Shown one piece after another: positions 5,333-5,508 of a stretch of DNA of 5,508 bases. A program made the position numbers and the translations under genes. The stretch is from the NCBI GenBank assembly GCA_023229165.1, contig JALNZQ010000183.1, positions 1 through 5,508 on the forward strand, read 5' to 3'. Under the pieces are notes generated by a model, which searched no databases, had not been told where the DNA came from, and saw only the letters and a program-made list of their open reading frames with translations. The stretch's first letter is position 1. Each line of letters opens with the position of its first letter. The DNA comes from Methanothrix sp. (lineage in GTDB: Archaea > Halobacteriota > Methanosarcinia > Methanotrichales > Methanotrichaceae).

Positions 5333-5508
5333 ATGTTAGGTAGGATATTAGCGGAAAGCGAAGCACAATTGTACTTGCTAATATCACATTCAGATAGATG
5401 TAAATATGTTTTCACAAACTATTCACCTAGATTTCAACAAGCAAGGATGCCCAATTATCATGTTCTAAAAATATTATTATTTTTGCTAATACTTCTTTAT
5501 TCATCTTT
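5333..5508 (+). CDS. Unrecognised open reading frame, 5' part (partial)
   Basis: I do not recognise this product. From the ATG at 5333 the frame is open for 58 codons to the window edge. GGAGG (5324-5328) lies four bases upstream, a slightly short but workable spacing, and a TATA element lies at 5278-5285. The first 40 residues are polar with several basic and aromatic residues (for example DRCKYVFTNYSPRF, about residues 21-34). The last visible part, VLKILLFLLILLY (about 44-56), is strongly hydrophobic and could begin a membrane helix, though A+T-rich noncoding DNA also yields such strings. A 9-base inverted repeat lies within codons 4-18, which argues somewhat against coding. A real gene is possible but not established. 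Confidence 0.35.
   Translation, partial: MLGRILAESEAQLYLLISHSDRCKYVFTNYSPRFQQARMPNYHVLKILLFLLILLYSS
5344..5385. repeat. Imperfect hairpin-forming inverted repeat
   Basis: GATATTAGC (5344-5352) and GCTAATATC (5377-5385) are exact reverse complements. Between them, 5361-5376 is itself nearly palindromic: AAG and CTT pair outside an ACAATTGT palindrome (5365-5372), with one C-A mismatch. The result is a two-part stem with an unpaired 8-base bulge (5353-5360) on the left side. It could be an RNA structure, a protein binding site or the end of a small mobile element. Confidence 0.5.

Larger units (their letters stand above)
5163..5508. other. A+T-rich right end with no recognised gene
   Basis: G+C falls to about 22% over 5221-5280 and 32% over 5401-5460 (hand counts), far below the genes to the left. 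Bases 5163-5277 hold nothing I can support. Bases 5278-5508 hold a TATA-like element, an 8-base tandem repeat, a Shine-Dalgarno-like site, an open frame that leaves the window and an inverted repeat, each listed separately. It could be an ordinary spacer plus a small gene, or the edge of a transferred segment. Confidence 0.6.

Noticed and set aside
5427..5504. Short minus-strand open frame of 25 codons at the right edge
   Set aside because: It has no ribosome binding site within view, is very short, and conflicts with the better-supported plus-strand frame.

Overview
The window reads as a piece of an archaeal chromosome, most likely from a methanogenic euryarchaeon of the Methanothrix/Methanosarcina type. 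That placement is inferred from the VAT-type Cdc48 ATPase, the archaeal TATA elements about 25-30 bases upstream of starts, genes that look leaderless, and the mix of adenine deaminase, PRC-barrel, HicBA and cyclophilin genes. The genus cannot be proven from the sequence alone.

Layout. Bases 1-900 (minus strand) carry the N-terminal 300 residues of an adenine deaminase whose C-terminal part lies beyond base 1. Bases 901-1020 form a compact divergent promoter region with TATA elements facing both ways and a short inverted repeat between them. A complete Cdc48/VAT AAA+ ATPase follows (1021-3225, plus strand; outer start at 1012), then a small PRC-barrel protein (3268-3522), probably on the same transcript. 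A HicB-HicA toxin-antitoxin pair (3600-4053) sits next, with its own TATA element and a visibly lower G+C content. Two tandem cyclophilin-type prolyl isomerases follow: one with an N-terminal signal peptide (4110-4649) and one without (4668-5150). A T-rich terminator stands directly after the second. The last 350 bases are very A+T-rich; they hold a plausible promoter, a Shine-Dalgarno site, the start of an unrecognised open frame that runs off the right edge, and an inverted repeat inside that frame.

How the genes fit together. Cdc48 (protein unfolding, probably feeding the 20S proteasome) and the two cyclophilins (prolyl isomerisation, one cytoplasmic and one exported) suggest a protein-quality-control neighbourhood, interrupted by a HicBA module. 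Adenine deaminase belongs to purine salvage and is linked only by the shared divergent promoter region.

I found no convincing undescribed multi-gene system. The observations most worth checking are the 47-base exact repeat between the two ATPase cassettes of cdc48, the cyclophilin pair with split localisation, the inverted repeat between the hicB TATA box and start codon, and the unidentified A+T-rich right end.
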